From Flavobacterium commune (GTDB lineage Bacteria > Bacteroidota > Bacteroidia > Flavobacteriales > Flavobacteriaceae), in contig NZ_CP017774.1 in the NCBI RefSeq assembly GCF_001857965.1, forward strand, positions 2,356,001-2,420,000: DNA of 64,000 nucleotides. Direction: 5' to 3'. Below, piece by piece: positions 35,438 through 45,124 of this stretch. The notes under the pieces are model-generated. The model was not told the DNA's origin and did not search any database. It saw nothing but the letters and a program-made list of their open reading frames with translations. Position numbers and translations under genes: made by a program. The stretch's first letter is position 1. Every line of letters starts with the position of its first letter.

Positions 35438-36883
35438 ATGAACCAAACAAACAAAGCTGTTGGAAACTATCGCTGGACAATCTGTTCGTTATTGTTTTTT
35501 GCAACAACTATAAATTATTTAGACAGACAGGTTCTTTCTTTAACATGGAGTGATTTTATAGCTCCTGAATTTCATTGGACTAATAACGATTACGGAAATA
35601 TTACCGCTTTGTTTTCGATTTTTTATGCAGTTTCTTTATTGTTTGCCGGGCGATTTATCGATTGGATGGATACTAAAAAAGGTTTTCTTTGGGCTATTGG
35701 AGTTTGGTCTATAGGAGCTTGTTTGCATGCTTTTGCCGGAATTGCAACTTCTGGTATTATTACCGGAAATTGGTTTGTAGGTTTTGAGGGGGCTAAGGAA
35801 GTTATTGGAACTATTGAAGATACTGCATTGGTAATTAATGTAAGTGTGACTTTGTTTATTTTTGCGCGTTTTGTTTTGGCAGTAGGAGAAGCAGGGAACT
35901 TTCCGGCGGCTATTAAAACTACGGCTGAATATTTTCCTAAAAAAGACAGAGCTTTTGCTACCAGTATTTTCAATGCCGGGGCAACTGTAGGAGCGTTGGC
36001 GGCACCAATTACAATTCCGTTTATTGCTAAGTCTTTCGGGTGGGAAATGGCGTTTATTATCATTGGAGCTTTAGGTTTTGTATGGATGGGATTTTGGATG
36101 TTTATGTATGATAAGCCTGAAAGACATTCAAAAGTAAATGCTGCCGAATTAGAATACATTCAACAAGATGTTTTAGCTGATAGTAAAATAGAAGGTTATG
36201 TTCCTGAGAATACGGATAAAGTTTCTTTGGCAGCTTGTTTTAAATACAAACAAACATGGGCATTTGCTTTTGGTAAGTTTATGACCGATGGTGTTTGGTG
36301 GTTTTTCTTGTTCTGGACACCTGCTTACTTGAGTTCTGTTTATGATATGGATTCTACAGAGGCTGCTTTTCCTTTATTTGTATTGTATATGATTACTTTG
36401 TTGTCTATCATTGGAGGTTGGTTGCCAACTTATTTTGTAGAGAAAAAAGGAATGAATCCTTATGAAGGAAGAATGAAAGCGATGTTGATTTTTGCTTTTT
36501 TTCCATTGTTAGCTTTAGTTGCTCAACCATTAGGATATATTTCATATTGGTTGCCGGTAATTATTATTGGTATTGCAGGAGCGGCTCATCAGGCTTGGTC
36601 AGCGAATATATTTACAACTGTAGGGGATATGTTTCCTAAAAAGGCAATCGCTACTATTACCGGTATTGGTGGTTTAGCAGGGGGAATTGGTTCTACAGTT
36701 ATTAATAAAGGTTCAGGAGTTTTATTTGATTATACCAAAGAAACGGATATGGTTTTCATGGGCTTTAAAGGAATTGAAGCAGGTTACTTTATCATCTTTT
36801 CTATTTGTGCAGTTTGTTATTTAATAGGCTGGACGGTGATGAAATCTTTAGTGCCTAAATATGCTCCGATAACTGATTTGTAA
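35438..36883 (+). CDS. MFS hexuronate transporter (ExuT-like)
   Basis: A 481-residue inner-membrane permease with 12 expected helices. The start WTICSLLFFATTINYLDRQV is the classic anion:cation symporter/ExuT N-terminus, and FARFVLAVGEAGNFPAAIKT is the family signature. Members import galacturonate, glucuronate or their oligomer products with protons. It is expressed from its own promoter with a LacI operator, and a terminator (36896) separates it from kduI, which has another copy of the same operator. It supplies the substrates of the uxa/kdu genes that follow. Specific sugar acid not resolvable from sequence. Confidence 0.88.
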   Translation: MNQTNKAVGNYRWTICSLLFFATTINYLDRQVLSLTWSDFIAPEFHWTNNDYGNITALFSIFYAVSLLFAGRFIDWMDTKKGFLWAIGVWSIGACLHAFAGIATSGIITGNWFVGFEGAKEVIGTIEDTALVINVSVTLFIFARFVLAVGEAGNFPAAIKTTAEYFPKKDRAFATSIFNAGATVGALAAPITIPFIAKSFGWEMAFIIIGALGFVWMGFWMFMYDKPERHSKVNAAELEYIQQDVLADSKIEGYVPENTDKVSLAACFKYKQTWAFAFGKFMTDGVWWFFLFWTPAYLSSVYDMDSTEAAFPLFVLYMITLLSIIGGWLPTYFVEKKGMNPYEGRMKAMLIFAFFPLLALVAQPLGYISYWLPVIIIGIAGAAHQAWSANIFTTVGDMFPKKAIATITGIGGLAGGIGSTVINKGSGVLFDYTKETDMVFMGFKGIEAGYFIIFSICAVCYLIGWTVMKSLVPKYAPITDL

Positions 36884-36895
36884 AATTTGTTAAAG

Positions 36896-36931
36896 CTCTC
36901 TTGTGTCGTGCAAGAGAGTTTTTCTTTTTTT
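36896..36931 (+). terminator. Intrinsic terminator after the hexuronate transporter
   Basis: An 8-bp stem CTCTCTTG/CAAGAGAG (36896-36903 with 36911-36918) is followed by a T-rich run to 36931. Confidence 0.8.
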
Positions 36932-36988
36932 AACTTTTTATGAATAACTTGTTTTTATAAAAGTTGATGTAGAAATAAATTAAATTAA

Positions 36989-37008
36989 TACCTTTGTAAT
37001 CGATTACA
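36989..37008 (+). promoter_or_regulatory. kduI operon promoter -7 element and LacI-type operator, copy 2
   Basis: TACCTTTG (36989-36996) matches TAnnTTTG and overlaps by two bases the palindrome TGTAATCGATTACA (36995-37008). The arrangement predicts repression by steric block. Confidence 0.82.
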
Positions 37009-37025
37009 CTAAACACAAAATAATT

Positions 37026-37865
37026 ATGACAAAATACAGTTCTAGATACGCATCTAGCCCTCAAGCGGTAAAAAAATATGATACAAAAGAATTAAGAGAA
37101 GAATTCTTAATTGATGATTTAATGCAAGAGAATGAAATTGTATTGACTTATTCACATTACGACAGATATATTGCCGGTTCAGCTGTTCCAGTAGCTGCTG
37201 ATTTGGTTTTAGAAACTATCGACCCTCTTAAATCAGCTTATTTTTTAGAGCGTAGAGAAATGGGAATCATTAATGTTGGAGGAAATGGTTCTGTTGTTGT
37301 TGAAGGAGAAACTTATGAACTAGGTTTTAAAGATGCTTTGTATATAGGTAGCGGAAATAAAGAAGTGATATTTAAAAGTGCTGATGCTAAAAATCCGGCT
37401 AAATTTTACATCAATTCTGCTCCGGCTCACACCACTTATCCTACTGTAAAAGTGAGTTTGGCAGAAGCAAACAAATTGCACTTAGGTACAATGGAAACGG
37501 CTAATCACCGTACAGTGAACCAAATGATTATTGGAAGTGTAGTGACTACTTGTCAATTACAAATGGGAATGACTGAATTAAATCCGGGAAGCGTTTGGAA
37601 TACAATGCCAGCGCACGTACACGATCGTCGTATGGAAGTTTATTTTTATTTAGATATTCCGGAAAATCAGGCGGTTTGTCACTTCATGGGTGAGCCACAA
37701 GAAACAAGACATATCTGGATGAACAATCATCAGGCAGTTATTTCTCCACCTTGGTCTATTCACTCAGGTTCAGGAACTTCTAATTATACTTTTATCTGGG
37801 GTATGGCAGGTGAAAACTTAGATTACGGAGATATGGATGTTTGTAAAATCACTGATTTAAGATAA
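37026..37865 (+). CDS. kduI: 5-dehydro-4-deoxy-D-glucuronate isomerase (KduI)
   Basis: A 279-residue cytosolic cupin isomerase that converts 5-keto-4-deoxyuronate, from unsaturated galacturonate, to 2,5-diketo-3-deoxygluconate. Recognised by RYASSPQAVKKYDTKELREEF and the metal-binding region PAHVHDRRMEVYFYLDIP with the later SPPWSIHSG. Length matches E. coli KduI (278). It is first in the kduI-kduD-uxaC-kdgK-eda-uxaB-uxaA operon, 18 nt after a LacI-type operator, and kduD starts 4 nt after its stop. Confidence 0.96.
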   Translation: MTKYSSRYASSPQAVKKYDTKELREEFLIDDLMQENEIVLTYSHYDRYIAGSAVPVAADLVLETIDPLKSAYFLERREMGIINVGGNGSVVVEGETYELGFKDALYIGSGNKEVIFKSADAKNPAKFYINSAPAHTTYPTVKVSLAEANKLHLGTMETANHRTVNQMIIGSVVTTCQLQMGMTELNPGSVWNTMPAHVHDRRMEVYFYLDIPENQAVCHFMGEPQETRHIWMNNHQAVISPPWSIHSGSGTSNYTFIWGMAGENLDYGDMDVCKITDLR

Positions 37866-37869
37866 AAAA

Positions 37870-38661
37870 ATGACAAATTTATTTGATATAAAAGGAAAAG
37901 TTGCTCTTATTACTGGAAGTACTCATGGTCTGGGAATGGCTATGGCTAAAGGTTTAGGTGAGGCAGGTGCAACCATTGTTGTTAATGGGAATTCCTCTCA
38001 GGAAAAAATTGATGCAGCTGTAAAGGAACTTCAAAGTGAAGGAATCAATGCAGTGGGGTGTAAATTTAATGTAACGGAAGAGCAGGAAGTTAAAGCTGCT
38101 GTTGCAAAAATTGAAAGTGAAGTTGGACCTATTGATATTTTAATTAACAACGCCGGAATCATTAAAAGAATTCCATTGCTGGATATGGAGGTTGCTGATT
38201 TCAGAGAAGTGATTGATATTGATTTAGTAAGCCCGTTTATTGTTTCTAAGCATGTTGCAAAAGGAATGATTGAAAGAAGACAAGGGAAAATCATCAATAT
38301 TTGCTCAATGATGAGTGAGTTAGGTAGAAATACTGTTTCGGCTTATGCTGCTGCAAAAGGAGGTTTGAAAATGCTGACTAAAAATATGGCAACAGAATGG
38401 GCTAAATACAATGTACAGATTAACGGAATTGGTCCTGGATATTTTGCTACAGAGCAAACAAAACCAATTAGAGTTGACGGTCATCCGTTTAACGATTTTA
38501 TCATTAGCAGAACACCGGCAGCTAAATGGGGAGATCCGGGTGATTTAGCCGGAGCGGCAATCTTTTTGTCATCTAAAGCGAGTGATTTTGTAAACGGTCA
38601 CATTTTATACGTTGATGGTGGAATTTTAGCTACCATTGGTAAACCATCAAATGAAGATTAA
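37870..38661 (+). CDS. kduD: KduD-type SDR dehydrogenase (2-deoxy-D-gluconate 3-dehydrogenase family)
   Basis: A 263-residue classical SDR: TGSTHGLGMAMAKGL nucleotide motif, INNAGI, and the YAAAKGG Tyr-Lys pair. It follows kduI by 4 nt. KduD reduces 2,5-diketo-3-deoxygluconate to KDG, the step right after KduI. Sequence also resembles gluconate 5-dehydrogenases, which is usual for KduD. Context makes the KduD role likely. It is clearly a different SDR from the one at 386-1198 (different nucleotide motif and no NAAGG). Confidence 0.88.
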   Translation: MTNLFDIKGKVALITGSTHGLGMAMAKGLGEAGATIVVNGNSSQEKIDAAVKELQSEGINAVGCKFNVTEEQEVKAAVAKIESEVGPIDILINNAGIIKRIPLLDMEVADFREVIDIDLVSPFIVSKHVAKGMIERRQGKIINICSMMSELGRNTVSAYAAAKGGLKMLTKNMATEWAKYNVQINGIGPGYFATEQTKPIRVDGHPFNDFIISRTPAAKWGDPGDLAGAAIFLSSKASDFVNGHILYVDGGILATIGKPSNED

Positions 38662-38679
38662 TATTTTAAGAAAATTATA

Positions 38680-40089
38680 ATGAGCACTTTTATAAACGAT
38701 AACTTTTTATTAGAAAATAAATTCGCAGAAGAATTATATCATAATTATTCTAAGAATCAACCGATTATTGATTACCACAATCACCTGAATCCTCAGTTTA
38801 TTGCCGAAGATAAAATCTTCAACAATATTACTGATGTTTGGATTAAAGGTGATCACTACAAATGGCGTGCAATGCGTACTTTAGGGATCAACGAACAATT
38901 TGTAACCGGTAATGGTTCTGATAAAGATAAGTTTTTAAACTGGGCCAAAACAGTTCCTTATACAATGCGTAATCCATTGTATCATTGGACGCACCTGGAG
39001 TTAGCTCGTTATTTTGATATTACTGATTTATTAAACGAAAAATCAGCTGAAAGAATTTATGACGAAACTTCGGCTAAAGTAAATTCTGCTGAATACAGCA
39101 CGAGAAACTTGTTGCGTAAAGTAAATGCTGAATTAGTATGTACTACTGAAGATCCAATTGATAGTCTGGATTTTCACGAGCAATTAGCTAAAAGTGATTT
39201 CAAAACTACAGTAAGTACTGCTTTTAGACCTGACAAAGCAATTTTAATTGCTAATGATGGTTACAACGAATACCTTGATGTTTTAGGGCAAAAAGCTTCA
39301 ATTTCGATTAATACTTATGCTGATTTACAAGCGGCTTTAAGAAACAGAATTGAATATTTTAATGCTAATGGTTGCCAACTTTGTGACCACGGATTAGATC
39401 AAATTTATTTTGAGAACTATACTGAAAGCGAAGTAAATGCTATTTTCAAAAAGAAAAGAGAAAACCAGGCTATCAGCAATGAAGAAGCTTTGAAATTCCA
39501 AAGTGCTATCTTAGTATTCTTATGTGAAACTTACCATGAATTTGGATGGGTTCAACAATTTCACTTAGGAGCTTTGAGAAATAATAATGCTCGTATGCAC
39601 CGTATTTTAGGACCTGATACTGGATGGGATTCTATTGGAGATTATCCACAGGCTCAAAAATTATCAGCTTTCTTAAATGCTTTGGATAGTAAAGATAAAT
39701 TGACAAAAACTATTATTTATAACCTGAATCCTGCTGATAACGAAGTAATGGCTACCATGATTGGTAACTTTAACGACGGAAGTGTTAGAGGAAAAGTACA
39801 ATTTGGTTCAGGATGGTGGTTCTTAGATCAAAAAGATGGTATGACAAAACAATTAAACGCTCTTTCTAACATGAGTTTAATTAGCTGTTTTGTTGGGATG
39901 TTGACTGACTCAAGAAGTTTCTTGTCTTTCCCTAGACACGAGTATTTCCGTCGTATTCTTTGTAACCTTTTAGGAGACGAAATAAAAAGAGGAGAATTAC
40001 CGGCTTCTGAAATGGAATGGATTGGAAAAATGGTTTCTGATATCAGCTATGGTAATGCTAAGGAATATTTCAAATTCCCGGTAAAATAA
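38680..40089 (+). CDS. uxaC: Glucuronate/galacturonate isomerase (UxaC)
   Basis: A 469-residue amidohydrolase-superfamily isomerase that converts D-galacturonate to D-tagaturonate and D-glucuronate to D-fructuronate. Motifs: PIIDYHNHLNPQFIAED, NPLYHWTHLELARYF, RNNNARMHRILGPDTGWDSI and the metal-site HEYFRRILCN end. Length matches E. coli UxaC (470). Within this window it is the only enzyme able to take D-glucuronate, so it links pectin galacturonate catabolism with the MIOX/GH115 glucuronate of the neighbouring locus. 18 nt after kduD and 32 nt before kdgK. Confidence 0.96.
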   Translation: MSTFINDNFLLENKFAEELYHNYSKNQPIIDYHNHLNPQFIAEDKIFNNITDVWIKGDHYKWRAMRTLGINEQFVTGNGSDKDKFLNWAKTVPYTMRNPLYHWTHLELARYFDITDLLNEKSAERIYDETSAKVNSAEYSTRNLLRKVNAELVCTTEDPIDSLDFHEQLAKSDFKTTVSTAFRPDKAILIANDGYNEYLDVLGQKASISINTYADLQAALRNRIEYFNANGCQLCDHGLDQIYFENYTESEVNAIFKKKRENQAISNEEALKFQSAILVFLCETYHEFGWVQQFHLGALRNNNARMHRILGPDTGWDSIGDYPQAQKLSAFLNALDSKDKLTKTIIYNLNPADNEVMATMIGNFNDGSVRGKVQFGSGWWFLDQKDGMTKQLNALSNMSLISCFVGMLTDSRSFLSFPRHEYFRRILCNLLGDEIKRGELPASEMEWIGKMVSDISYGNAKEYFKFPVK

Positions 40090-40121
40090 TTAAAGTATAA
40101 TTTATTAAAAATATATTTCAC

Positions 40122-41144
40122 TTGAAAAAAGTAGTCACTTTTGGAGAAATTCTACTGCGTTTGTCTACAGACAGACATTTGAGGTTTGCTCAGGCCGAGT
40201 CTTACAAAGCAACCTATGGTGGGGGAGAATTTAATGTAGCTGTTTCGCTTGTAAATTACGGGATGAAGGCTGAGTTTGTTACTAAAGTACCTAATAATGA
40301 ATTAGGAAGTTGTGCTATCCACGAAATGCGCAAACTGGATGTAGATTGTCAAAATGTACTGAGAGGTGGAGATCGTTTAGGAATTTATTTCCTTGAAACA
40401 GGAACCAGTACTCGTGCCAGTAATGTAATTTATGACAGAGCAAACAGTTCAATGTCTACTTTGAAAAAAGGAGAATTTGACTGGAAAGAAATATTAAAAG
40501 ATGCAACTTGGTTTCACTGGAGCGGAATTACTCCTGCGCTTTCTCAAACTGCTGCCGAAGCTTGTTTTGAAGCTATCAAAGTAGCTCACGAATTAGGTTT
40601 GACTATTTCTACCGATTTGAATTACCGTTCAAAACTTTGGAATTATGGTAAACAACCTAAGGATGTTATGCCTGAAATGTTAAAGTATAGTAATATTATC
40701 TTAGGAGACATTGATACAGCTAACTTTATGTTAGGTTTGGATAAGGTAGATCCTGATTATCAGCAAGTAGCGACATTGCCGGCTTTATATGATCAGGTGT
40801 TTAAACTTTGCCCTGAATTAAAATACATGTCAACTACTTTGCGTTATTCTGTTAGTGCTTCTCACCAACGTATCGGAGGAATCCTTTATGATGGTAGCCA
40901 GGTGTATAAAGCTGCTGTACAGGAAGTAACTCCGGTTGTGGATAGAGTTGGTAGTGGTGATGCTTTCATGGGAGGTTTAATCTATGGTTTAAACGAAGAA
41001 CCTTTGGATAAACAAAGAGCATTAAACTTTGCGGTTGCGGCTTGTTGTTTGAAACACACTATTTACGGAGATTATAATTTAATTACTAAAAATGAAATTG
41101 AAAAATTACTTGATGGGGATTTCACAGGTAAGGTTTCAAGATAA
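40122..41144 (+). CDS. kdgK: 2-keto-3-deoxygluconate kinase (KdgK)
   Basis: A 340-residue PfkB-family sugar kinase. The start is TTG at 40122 (giving MKKVVTFGEILLRLS); no ATG gives a complete N-terminal strand, so this start is favoured. GGGEFNVAVSLVNYG and the PfkB signature DRVGSGDAFMGGLIYG with the catalytic Asp are present. It phosphorylates KDG to KDPG using ATP. The eda gene follows after 11 nt. The two lower-pathway genes serve KDG coming from unsaturated uronates, galacturonate and, through mannonate, glucuronate. Confidence 0.92.
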   Translation: MKKVVTFGEILLRLSTDRHLRFAQAESYKATYGGGEFNVAVSLVNYGMKAEFVTKVPNNELGSCAIHEMRKLDVDCQNVLRGGDRLGIYFLETGTSTRASNVIYDRANSSMSTLKKGEFDWKEILKDATWFHWSGITPALSQTAAEACFEAIKVAHELGLTISTDLNYRSKLWNYGKQPKDVMPEMLKYSNIILGDIDTANFMLGLDKVDPDYQQVATLPALYDQVFKLCPELKYMSTTLRYSVSASHQRIGGILYDGSQVYKAAVQEVTPVVDRVGSGDAFMGGLIYGLNEEPLDKQRALNFAVAACCLKHTIYGDYNLITKNEIEKLLDGDFTGKVSR

Positions 41145-41155
41145 AAAAATATAAA

Positions 41156-41827
41156 ATGGCTCAATTTACACGTATAGAAGTTGCTACAGCAATGAAAGAA
41201 ACAGGGATGATTCCTTTGTTTTTTAGTAATGATCTGGAATTAAGTAAAAATGTATTGAAAGCTTGTTATGACGGAGGTGCCCGTTTGATGGAATTTACTG
41301 CAAGAGGGGATTTCGCTCACGAAGTTTTTGCTGAATTAACAAAATACGCTATCAAAGAATTACCTGGAATGATAATGGGAGTAGGGTCGGTAACTGATGC
41401 CGCAGCTGCTTCATTGTATATGCAATTAGGAGCTAATTTTATTGTAACTCCGGTATTTAGAGAAGATATTGCTATTGCTTGTAACCGTAGAAAAGTATTA
41501 TGGTCTCCTGGTTGTGGTACATTATCTGAAATTGCAAGAGCAGAGGAATTAGGATGTGAGATTGTTAAATTGTTCCCTGGAGAAATCTACGGACCACAAT
41601 TTATCAAAGGTGTTAAAGGACCTTGCCCTTGGACTAATATCATGCCTACAGGTGGGGTTTCAACTGAAAGAGATAATTTAAAATCATGGTTTGATGCTGG
41701 TGCAACTTGTGTTGGAATTGGATCTCAATTAATTTCAGCTGAAGTTTTGAAAAATAAAGATTATGCAGGATTAGCTCAAAAAGTAAAAGAAACGATAGCA
41801 ACTATTGCCGATTTACGTAAAAAATAA
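41156..41827 (+). CDS. eda: Bifunctional KDPG/KHG aldolase (Eda)
   Basis: A 223-residue class I aldolase that splits KDPG into pyruvate and glyceraldehyde-3-phosphate. Motifs GVGSVTDAAAASLYMQLGA, FIVTPVF, the Schiff-base Lys in CEIVKLFPGE, and NIMPTGGVS are as in KDPG aldolases. Encoded 11 nt after kdgK in the same operon. The length is slightly above the E. coli enzyme (213), as usual in Bacteroidetes. Confidence 0.94.
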   Translation: MAQFTRIEVATAMKETGMIPLFFSNDLELSKNVLKACYDGGARLMEFTARGDFAHEVFAELTKYAIKELPGMIMGVGSVTDAAAASLYMQLGANFIVTPVFREDIAIACNRRKVLWSPGCGTLSEIARAEELGCEIVKLFPGEIYGPQFIKGVKGPCPWTNIMPTGGVSTERDNLKSWFDAGATCVGIGSQLISAEVLKNKDYAGLAQKVKETIATIADLRKK

Positions 41828-41845
41828 AAAACAATACAACCAACT

Positions 41846-43300
41846 ATGTCAGAAGTAATGGAAAAATTAAACAGAAAGAATAGAGGATTAGAACAATTGA
41901 ATCCAATAAAAGTAGTACAATTTGGTGAAGGTAACTTTTTAAGAGCTTTTGTTGATTACGCTTTTCAAAGATTAAATAATGAAGTTAATTTCAATGCTGG
42001 TATTGCGATGGTTCAGCCATTGGCAGGTGGTATGGTAAACATGATTAATGACCAGGATGGTCTTTATACTTTGTTTATGAACGGAATCAAAAAAGGAGAA
42101 AAAATAGAAGACATTCAGTTAATTACTAATGTTGTAAAAGGAATCAATCCTTATACTGATTTTGCCGATTATTTAGCGTTAGCTAAAGAAGAAGAGCTTC
42201 AGTTTATTGTTTCAAATACTACTGAAGCCGGAATTGAATTCGTTGGAACAGATACTCCTGATATGCAGCCTCCAGCTTCATTTCCTGCAAAGTTGACTGT
42301 TTTGTTATATGAAAGATTCAAACATTTTAATGGTGATGCTTCAAAGGGAGTGACTATCATTCCTTGTGAATTGATTGACTACAATTCAGAAGCCTTGAAG
42401 AAATGTATCTTGCAATATTGTGAATTATGGAAGTTGGAAGAAGCATTTGTAACTTGGGTTTCTGAGGCTTGTACCTATCACAGTACTTTGGTTGACAGAA
42501 TCGTTCCTGGATATCCAAGAGCTAATATTGAAGAATACAATAGCAAATTAGATTATCAGGATAATTTAATTGTTGCGGCTGAACCATTTTTCCTTTGGGC
42601 AATTGAAGGTGGGGAAGATTTAAAAGCGAAGTTACCATTCCATAAAACAGATTTGAATGTAAAAATTGTTGACGATATTCGTCCTTTCAAAATGATTAAA
42701 GTTCGTATTTTGAATGGAGCACATACCGCAATGGTTCCTGTTTCTCTTTTATTTGGTAACAAATTAGTAATGGAAACGGTTAATGGCGATTTTACCGGAC
42801 CGTTTGTAGATAATGTTATCAGTGAAATTAGTGAAACCCTTCCTATGGATAAAAACGAAATCACTGCCTATGCTGAAGAGGTAATGGATCGTTTTAAAAA
42901 TCCATTTATCAAACATGCTTTGGCTGATATTGCTTTAAATTCAATCTCAAAATTCAAAGTAAGAGTTTTGCCTAGTTTATTAGGATATTATAATGCGAAA
43001 AAAGAACTTCCAACTAGTTTAACTTTTTCATTAGCTTGTTTGATCCAATTCTACAAAGGGACTTGGAATAATGAAGCTTTACCGGTAAAAGATACTCCGG
43101 AATTAGTTGAAGCATTCAAAAAAGCCTGGGAATTAAAAGATTTAAATTCAGTTGTAGCTACAGTTTTAGCCAATACAGAATTTTGGGGTGAAGATTTAAC
43201 AAAAGTTGACGGATTATCACAAGCTTTAGTGCTTGCTTTAAATGAAATTGAGACCAATGGTATAGAGCAGGGGTTTATCAATTTTTCTCAAAAAAAATAA
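41846..43300 (+). CDS. uxaB: Tagaturonate reductase (UxaB)
   Basis: A 484-residue long-chain mannitol dehydrogenase-family reductase that reduces D-tagaturonate to D-altronate with NADH. The N-terminal VVQFGEGNFLRAFVDYAFQ is the family nucleotide-binding motif, and FKMIKVRILNGAHTAMVP carries the conserved catalytic Lys region (KxxxxNxxH). Neighbouring uxaC and uxaA favour tagaturonate rather than fructuronate or mannitol as substrate. 18 nt after eda; 29 nt before uxaA. Confidence 0.92.
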   Translation: MSEVMEKLNRKNRGLEQLNPIKVVQFGEGNFLRAFVDYAFQRLNNEVNFNAGIAMVQPLAGGMVNMINDQDGLYTLFMNGIKKGEKIEDIQLITNVVKGINPYTDFADYLALAKEEELQFIVSNTTEAGIEFVGTDTPDMQPPASFPAKLTVLLYERFKHFNGDASKGVTIIPCELIDYNSEALKKCILQYCELWKLEEAFVTWVSEACTYHSTLVDRIVPGYPRANIEEYNSKLDYQDNLIVAAEPFFLWAIEGGEDLKAKLPFHKTDLNVKIVDDIRPFKMIKVRILNGAHTAMVPVSLLFGNKLVMETVNGDFTGPFVDNVISEISETLPMDKNEITAYAEEVMDRFKNPFIKHALADIALNSISKFKVRVLPSLLGYYNAKKELPTSLTFSLACLIQFYKGTWNNEALPVKDTPELVEAFKKAWELKDLNSVVATVLANTEFWGEDLTKVDGLSQALVLALNEIETNGIEQGFINFSQKK

Positions 43301-43329
43301 AAAAAGACAAAAAAATCAAGTTAATTAAG

Positions 43330-44946
43330 ATGCAAAAGAAATTAATAAAAGTAGATCCTTCGGATAATGTGGCTGTAGCGTTAGTAAACCTAACTGCTGG
43401 AGAAACTATCGCTTTTGAAGGAGAAGATGTTTTAGTATTATCGGATACTAAAATGAAGCATAAGATTGCAATGGTAGATTTTGAGCCTGGAGATAAAATC
43501 TATATGTACGGTGTAATCGTTGGAAAAGCTAGCCAAAAAATTGCTAAAGGTGATGTTATTGCTACTACTAATGTAAAACACGAAAGTGCTAAGGTAACTG
43601 GTAAAACAGAAACTATTGGTTGGGATGTTCCTAATGTTGACAAATGGAAAGATAAAACTTTCATGGGATACCACCGTGAAGACGGACAAGTGGGAACTGA
43701 GAATGTTTGGTTGTTCTTCCCATTAGTATTTTGTGAGAACAGAAATATCGAAATCTTAAAAGGTATTTTCGAAAAAGAATTAATGAAACCAAAAGAGAAC
43801 GATTACCAATTGTTGCTTCGTTCTTTGGTTAATTCTGAAAAAGGCGGTGATGAAGTGGTACAAAAATCAACAGAAGTAGATTTATTCCAAAATATCGAAG
43901 TAAAGTTTATTCAGCACCAAGGTGGTTGTGGAGGAATCCGTCAGGATTCTCATAGCTTGGCTAAATTGTTGGCTGGATATGTAAATAATCCTAACGTTGC
44001 CGGAGCTACTGTGTTGAGTTTAGGTTGCCAAAACTTACAAATTTCTATCTTCCAGGATGCGATGAAAGAAATTAATCCAAACTACAGCAAGCCGGTTTTA
44101 ATTTACGACCAACAATCTATTGGTACAATTGAAGAAATGTTGAGTACTGTAGTAAAAGATTCATTTGCTGCTATTAAAGAGGCTAATAAAATTGAAAGAA
44201 AACCTGCTCCATTATCTAAATTAAGAATTGGTTTAGAGTGTGGTGGTTCTGATGGATTCTCAGGAATTTCTGCAAACCCAACATTAGGAGTGTTGTCTGA
44301 TAAATTAGTGGCGTTGGGAGGAACTACAATTCTTTCTGAATTCCCAGAATTATGTGGTGTTGAGCAGGAATTAGTAAACCGTTGTATCGATGATAAAGAC
44401 GGACAACGTTTCTTAGACTTAATGAAATGGTATGAGAAAACAGTTATTGATGCTGGTTCAGGATTTGATATGAATCCTTCTCCGGGTAACATCAAAGACG
44501 GTTTGATTACTGATGCAATGAAATCAGCAGGTGCTTCTAAAAAAGGAGGAACTTCTCCAATTGTAGGGGTTTACGATTATGGAGAGTATATCAACGAGCC
44601 AGGATTTACATTGTTATGTACTCCAGGAAACGACGTTGAATGTACTACTGCAATGGTAGGTTCAGGAGCGAATATGGTATTGTTTACAACAGGTTTAGGA
44701 ACTCCAACAGGAAATCCAATTGCTCCGGTCGTAAAAGTATCGTCTAACACTCAATTGGCTCAAAAAATGTCTGATATTATCGATTTTAACACTGGTGGAA
44801 TTATAACAGGTGATAAATCGATTGAAGAAACAGCTGACGAAATGTTAGAATTTATTATAAAAGTAGCTAGTGGTGAAGTAAAAACCAAAGCTGCCATTTT
44901 AAATCAAAATGACTTCATTCCTTGGAAACGAGGAGTATCGCTATAA
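43330..44946 (+). CDS. uxaA: Altronate dehydratase (UxaA)
   Basis: A 538-residue iron-dependent dehydratase converting D-altronate to KDG. An N-terminal SAF-like part (about residues 1-100) is followed by the large catalytic domain with TFMGYHREDGQVGTENVWLF, FIQHQGGCGGIRQDS, LECGGSDGFSGISANP and GNPIAPVVKVSSNT. Length is slightly above E. coli UxaA (495). Last gene of the operon, closed by a strong terminator at 44975. Mannonate dehydratase (UxuA), needed for the glucuronate branch, is not in this window. Confidence 0.95.
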   Translation: MQKKLIKVDPSDNVAVALVNLTAGETIAFEGEDVLVLSDTKMKHKIAMVDFEPGDKIYMYGVIVGKASQKIAKGDVIATTNVKHESAKVTGKTETIGWDVPNVDKWKDKTFMGYHREDGQVGTENVWLFFPLVFCENRNIEILKGIFEKELMKPKENDYQLLLRSLVNSEKGGDEVVQKSTEVDLFQNIEVKFIQHQGGCGGIRQDSHSLAKLLAGYVNNPNVAGATVLSLGCQNLQISIFQDAMKEINPNYSKPVLIYDQQSIGTIEEMLSTVVKDSFAAIKEANKIERKPAPLSKLRIGLECGGSDGFSGISANPTLGVLSDKLVALGGTTILSEFPELCGVEQELVNRCIDDKDGQRFLDLMKWYEKTVIDAGSGFDMNPSPGNIKDGLITDAMKSAGASKKGGTSPIVGVYDYGEYINEPGFTLLCTPGNDVECTTAMVGSGANMVLFTTGLGTPTGNPIAPVVKVSSNTQLAQKMSDIIDFNTGGIITGDKSIEETADEMLEFIIKVASGEVKTKAAILNQNDFIPWKRGVSL

Positions 44947-44974
44947 AGATTGTTTTTAGATTTTGTTTTTAGTT

Positions 44975-45015
44975 AAAAAGGGAGGTGTTTTTTATAATGC
45001 CTCCCTTTTTTTATT
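44975..45015 (+). terminator. Intrinsic terminator after uxaA
   Basis: An 11-bp perfect stem (44975-44985 with 45000-45010) ending in GGGAGG/CCTCCC is followed by a T-run. Confidence 0.88.
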
Positions 45016-45043
45016 GGTTTCAAATAGAAATTTAGGTTTAATA

Positions 45044-45061
45044 GTCAAAAATAGTTGGTAA
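45044..45061 (+). repeat. IS left terminal inverted repeat
   Basis: GTCAAAAATAGTTGGTAA, identical over 18 bp to the reverse complement of 46282-46299. Confidence 0.88.
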
Positions 45062-45124
45062 AAGTTCTGTTAAGCATTGAAAAATATGACACTCCCGAAA
45101 GTTTATTGAAATTCGTTTCAATAA

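Noticed and set aside
35623..36159. 178-codon open frame antisense to the hexuronate transporter
   Set aside because: It lies wholly inside a clear MFS gene on the other strand, with composition expected of a shadow frame.
37870..38661. Assigning the KduD-type SDR as the fructuronate reductase
   Set aside because: Its 4-nt distance from kduI and lack of the NAAGG motif fit KduD; the SDR at 386-1198 fits fructuronate reductase better.
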